Positions 61,959-64,000 of a stretch of DNA of 64,000 nt are shown piece after piece. Location of the stretch: the NCBI RefSeq assembly GCF_028613635.1, contig NZ_JAQRMY010000001.1:1-64000 (forward strand), read 5' to 3'. Source of the DNA: Devosia sp. ZB163. Lineage in GTDB: Bacteria > Pseudomonadota > Alphaproteobacteria > Rhizobiales > Devosiaceae. The translations under genes were made by a program, and so were the position numbers. Each line of letters begins with the position of its first letter. Position 1 is the first letter of the stretch. The notes below the pieces were generated by a model. The model was not told the DNA's origin. It was given only the letters and a program-made list of their open reading frames with translations, and searched no databases.

Positions 61959-63050
61959 TTACAGACCGGTTTTGATGCGGGTCCAGGTCCGGGTCAAGAC
62001 CTCTTCGAATTCAGGCGAGTGCGCCTTCATCACGAATGCCTTGGCGACGGTCTCGGCCGGCGGGTAGATGCCCGGGTTGGACTTCACTTCCTCGTTCACG
62101 AACTCGAGCGAAGGCAGGTTCGGATTGGCGTAGTAGACGTAGTTCGTGATCGCCGCCACCACCTCGGGCTTGAGGATGTAGTTGATGAACTTGTGGGCGT
62201 TGTCCGGATGCGGAGCATCGACCGGGATGGCGAGGAAGTCGAACAGCGTCGCCGCACCTTCCTTGGGGATCAGGTACTGCACCTCGACGCCCTGCCCGGC
62301 CTGGGCCGCGGCATCGGCAGCGATGAACACGTCGCCCGAATAACCCAGCGACAGGCAGACTTCGCCGTTGCCGAGGTCATCGATGTACTGCGAGGAATGG
62401 AAATAGCGGATGTGCGGCTTGATCGAGTTCAGCAGCGCTTCCGCCTTGGCCAGGTCCTCTTCCTTCTCCGAGTTCGGATCGAGCCCGAGATAGTGGAGCG
62501 CAATGCCCACCACTTCGGTCGGGCTGTCGAGCACGGTCACGCCGCAGGAGGCGAGCTTCTCGACCACTTCCGGCTTGAACAGCAGGTCCCAGCTGTCGAT
62601 CGGAGCGTCGGCGCCCAGCGCTTCCTTCACCTTGGCGACGTTGTAGCCCAACCCGATCGTGTTGATCATGTAGGGCACGCCATGGGCGTTGTCCGGGTCC
62701 TGGCCGGCGGCGGTCGCCATCACGGACGGGTCGAGATTACCCAGGTTGGTCAGCTTGGACTTGTCGAGCGGCAGGATGAGGCCGGCCTTGATCTGGCGCT
62801 CGAGGAAGTTGCCCGAGGGCACCACGATGTCATAGCCCGAGTTGCCGGCCAGCAGCTTGGCGTCGACGATCTCGTTGTTGTCGTAGACGTCGTAGTTCAC
62901 CTGGATGCCGGTTTCCGCCGTGAAGTTGGCGATGGTGTCCTCGGCGATGTAGTCCGACCAGTTGTAGACGTTCAGCACCGGCTCTTCCTGGGCCAGGGCG
63001 GGCGCGGCAATGGCCAGCGCTCCCAGGGCGATCATCAGGGGCTTCATCAT
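61959..63050 (-). CDS. Putrescine-type substrate-binding protein (PotF-like)
   Basis: A 363-aa periplasmic protein with a signal peptide (MKPLMIALGALAIAAPALA). The mature start LNVYNWSDYIAEDTIANF is diagnostic of PotF/PotD, and SGYDIVVPSGNFL plus GYSGDVFIA are pocket strands. Putrescine or spermidine specificity cannot be told apart by eye. The ATG at 63050, followed by another at 63047, is preceded by AAGGA at about 9 bases. It is the first gene of the operon and is separated from the ATPase by 51 bases. Confidence 0.9.
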   Translation of the reverse strand: MMKPLMIALGALAIAAPALAQEEPVLNVYNWSDYIAEDTIANFTAETGIQVNYDVYDNNEIVDAKLLAGNSGYDIVVPSGNFLERQIKAGLILPLDKSKLTNLGNLDPSVMATAAGQDPDNAHGVPYMINTIGLGYNVAKVKEALGADAPIDSWDLLFKPEVVEKLASCGVTVLDSPTEVVGIALHYLGLDPNSEKEEDLAKAEALLNSIKPHIRYFHSSQYIDDLGNGEVCLSLGYSGDVFIAADAAAQAGQGVEVQYLIPKEGAATLFDFLAIPVDAPHPDNAHKFINYILKPEVVAAITNYVYYANPNLPSLEFVNEEVKSNPGIYPPAETVAKAFVMKAHSPEFEEVLTRTWTRIKTGL

Positions 63051-63544
63051 AGTCGTGTTTCCTTGTGCGAGTGCCGAGGGTGGCCGACGGCGCATGGTTG
63101 ATGGTTCCGGCGCTAGCTGCGTCGGTTGACGGAAGTCCAGTGGGACCAAAGGCGATGAGTGGGAGCTGGGCGCGTTGTACGACGGCGCGCGGATATGAGG
63201 GAGGGCAGGCCAAGCAGCGCGAGATCCGCGCCGGGAGAGGAAAGGTTCATCTTGTGCCCGGAGCCGGGCGCCCATCGATCCGGCGGAGGTTCCGGATCAA
63301 CAATGACCTTAAGCAGTGAAGTTCCCCCTCGCGTCCTGCGCCTTCAGCCGCGCGATTCCTAGTAGCAAATCCCCTGTGGGGCAAGGGGTTTGGGGCAGCG
63401 TCCATGCCGCTTTTGTTGCCATGCGGCCGGAGCGCGACCAGTAGTCGCGCCGCACCCCCTCCACGCCGCCCCTCGACCCCATCCAGTTGAATTCGCCCCG
63501 GTTTCGGTCCAAGGGAGCAGGCAGCACAACAACAGGGGCCGCAC
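63051..63544. other. Divergent control region between pot operon and psuG
   Basis: No supported gene in 494 bases. It includes small GC hairpins, for example CCCC-TGT-GGGG near 63371. It should hold divergent promoters for the polyamine transporter (minus) and psuG (plus), but no confident -35/-10 pair was found. Confidence 0.35.
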
Positions 63545-64000
63545 GTGAGCCTTCGCAACCATCTTTCCATCTCGCCTGCCGTGCGCGAGGCCCTCGATTC
63601 CGGCCGTCCCGTGGTGGCGCTTGAATCCACCATCATTACCCACGGCATGCCCTATCCGCAGAACCTCGAGATGGCTGAGAACGTCGAGAAGGTGATCGCC
63701 GACAACGGCGCGGTCCCCGCCACGGTCGCCATCATGGACGGCAAGTTCAAGATCGGCGTCACCGCCGACGACCTCGAGCGCCTCGCCCGCACCGGCGGCA
63801 AGGCTGCCAAGGCCTCGCGCCGCGACGTCGCCGCCCTCCTCGCCTCGGGCGAGATCGCCGGCACCACCGTCGCCACCACCATGATGGGCGCCGAAGCGGC
63901 CGGCATCCGCGTCTTCGCCACGGGCGGCATCGGCGGCGTGCACCGCGGCGCCGAGTCGACCTTCGACATCTCCGCCGATCTCGACGAACTCGGCCGCACC
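63545..64000 (+). CDS. psuG: Pseudouridine-5'-phosphate glycosidase (partial, cut at window end)
   Basis: The first 152 codons of a gene running off the window; no stop is reached. The sequence from the GTG at 63545 reads [20 protein letters not shown], then [34 protein letters not shown], and [19 protein letters not shown]. These are the conserved blocks of PsuG, which splits pseudouridine 5'-phosphate into uracil and ribose 5-phosphate. The manganese-binding aspartate lies in the [13 protein letters not shown] stretch. The family length is about 300-310 aa, so roughly half is present. The start is GTG; no ATG fits. Confidence 0.93.
   Translation, partial: MSLRNHLSISPAVREALDSGRPVVALESTIITHGMPYPQNLEMAENVEKVIADNGAVPATVAIMDGKFKIGVTADDLERLARTGGKAAKASRRDVAALLASGEIAGTTVATTMMGAEAAGIRVFATGGIGGVHRGAESTFDISADLDELGRT

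Overview
The window is a high-GC chromosomal segment of an alphaproteobacterium. The gene neighbourhoods point to the order Hyphomicrobiales (Rhizobiales): rplU-rpmA-obgE-proBA-nadD-rsfS-rlmH-envC-ctpA-rppH, a split F1 operon atpHAGDC, the TCA run mdh-sucCD-odhAB-lpd, an Omp19/Inh-type lipoprotein, and sdhCDAB. A Devosia-like family is my best guess, by inference only.

Positions 1-1305 hold a decayed mobile region (a frameshifted IS3-family transposase and the N-terminal stub of a tyrosine integrase) against the 3' end of a tRNA-Ser(CGA) gene. From 1400 to 17904 the genes are all on the plus strand: a small gamma-glutamylcyclotransferase/metallo-hydrolase pair; the ribosomal and GTPase block with a peptidase E and three consecutive GNAT acetyltransferases between rpmA and obgE; proline synthesis (proBA); NAD synthesis and ribosome factors (nadD, rsfS, rlmH); a GST; and the envelope block envC-ctpA-deacetylase-rppH, then a racemase. 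From 18093 to 24911 there are three consecutive minus-strand chemoreceptors, two ending in a CheR/CheB-docking-like pentapeptide.

From 25213 to 32733 lie the minus-strand F1 ATP synthase operon and priA. From 32898 to 41029 is a mixed region: VOC protein, L,D-transpeptidase, an omptin-type outer-membrane protease, xerC, a DMT transporter, lpd, an SDR and small secreted proteins, with several copies of a dispersed palindromic repeat. From 41052 to 56392 is a minus-strand central-metabolism block: odhAB, sucCD, mdh, zapE, an Inh-type protease inhibitor, and the succinate dehydrogenase genes. Within the latter, four small non-sdh genes separate sdhA from sdhB; one of them encodes a PD-(D/E)XK nuclease-like protein that starts inside the sdhA stop codon. 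From 56926 to the end are a Nudix hydrolase, small conserved proteins, a beta-carbonic anhydrase, a putrescine-type ABC transporter (potFGHI-like) and the 5' part of psuG, cut by the window edge.

The content is mostly core metabolism and envelope maintenance. The most unusual items are the nuclease-like gene and two four-cysteine small proteins embedded in the sdh cluster, the catalytically intact omptin, the long Ala/Lys tail on ribosomal protein L21, the GNAT triplet, and the eroded island at tRNA-Ser. I saw no CRISPR array, prophage or complete defence system.
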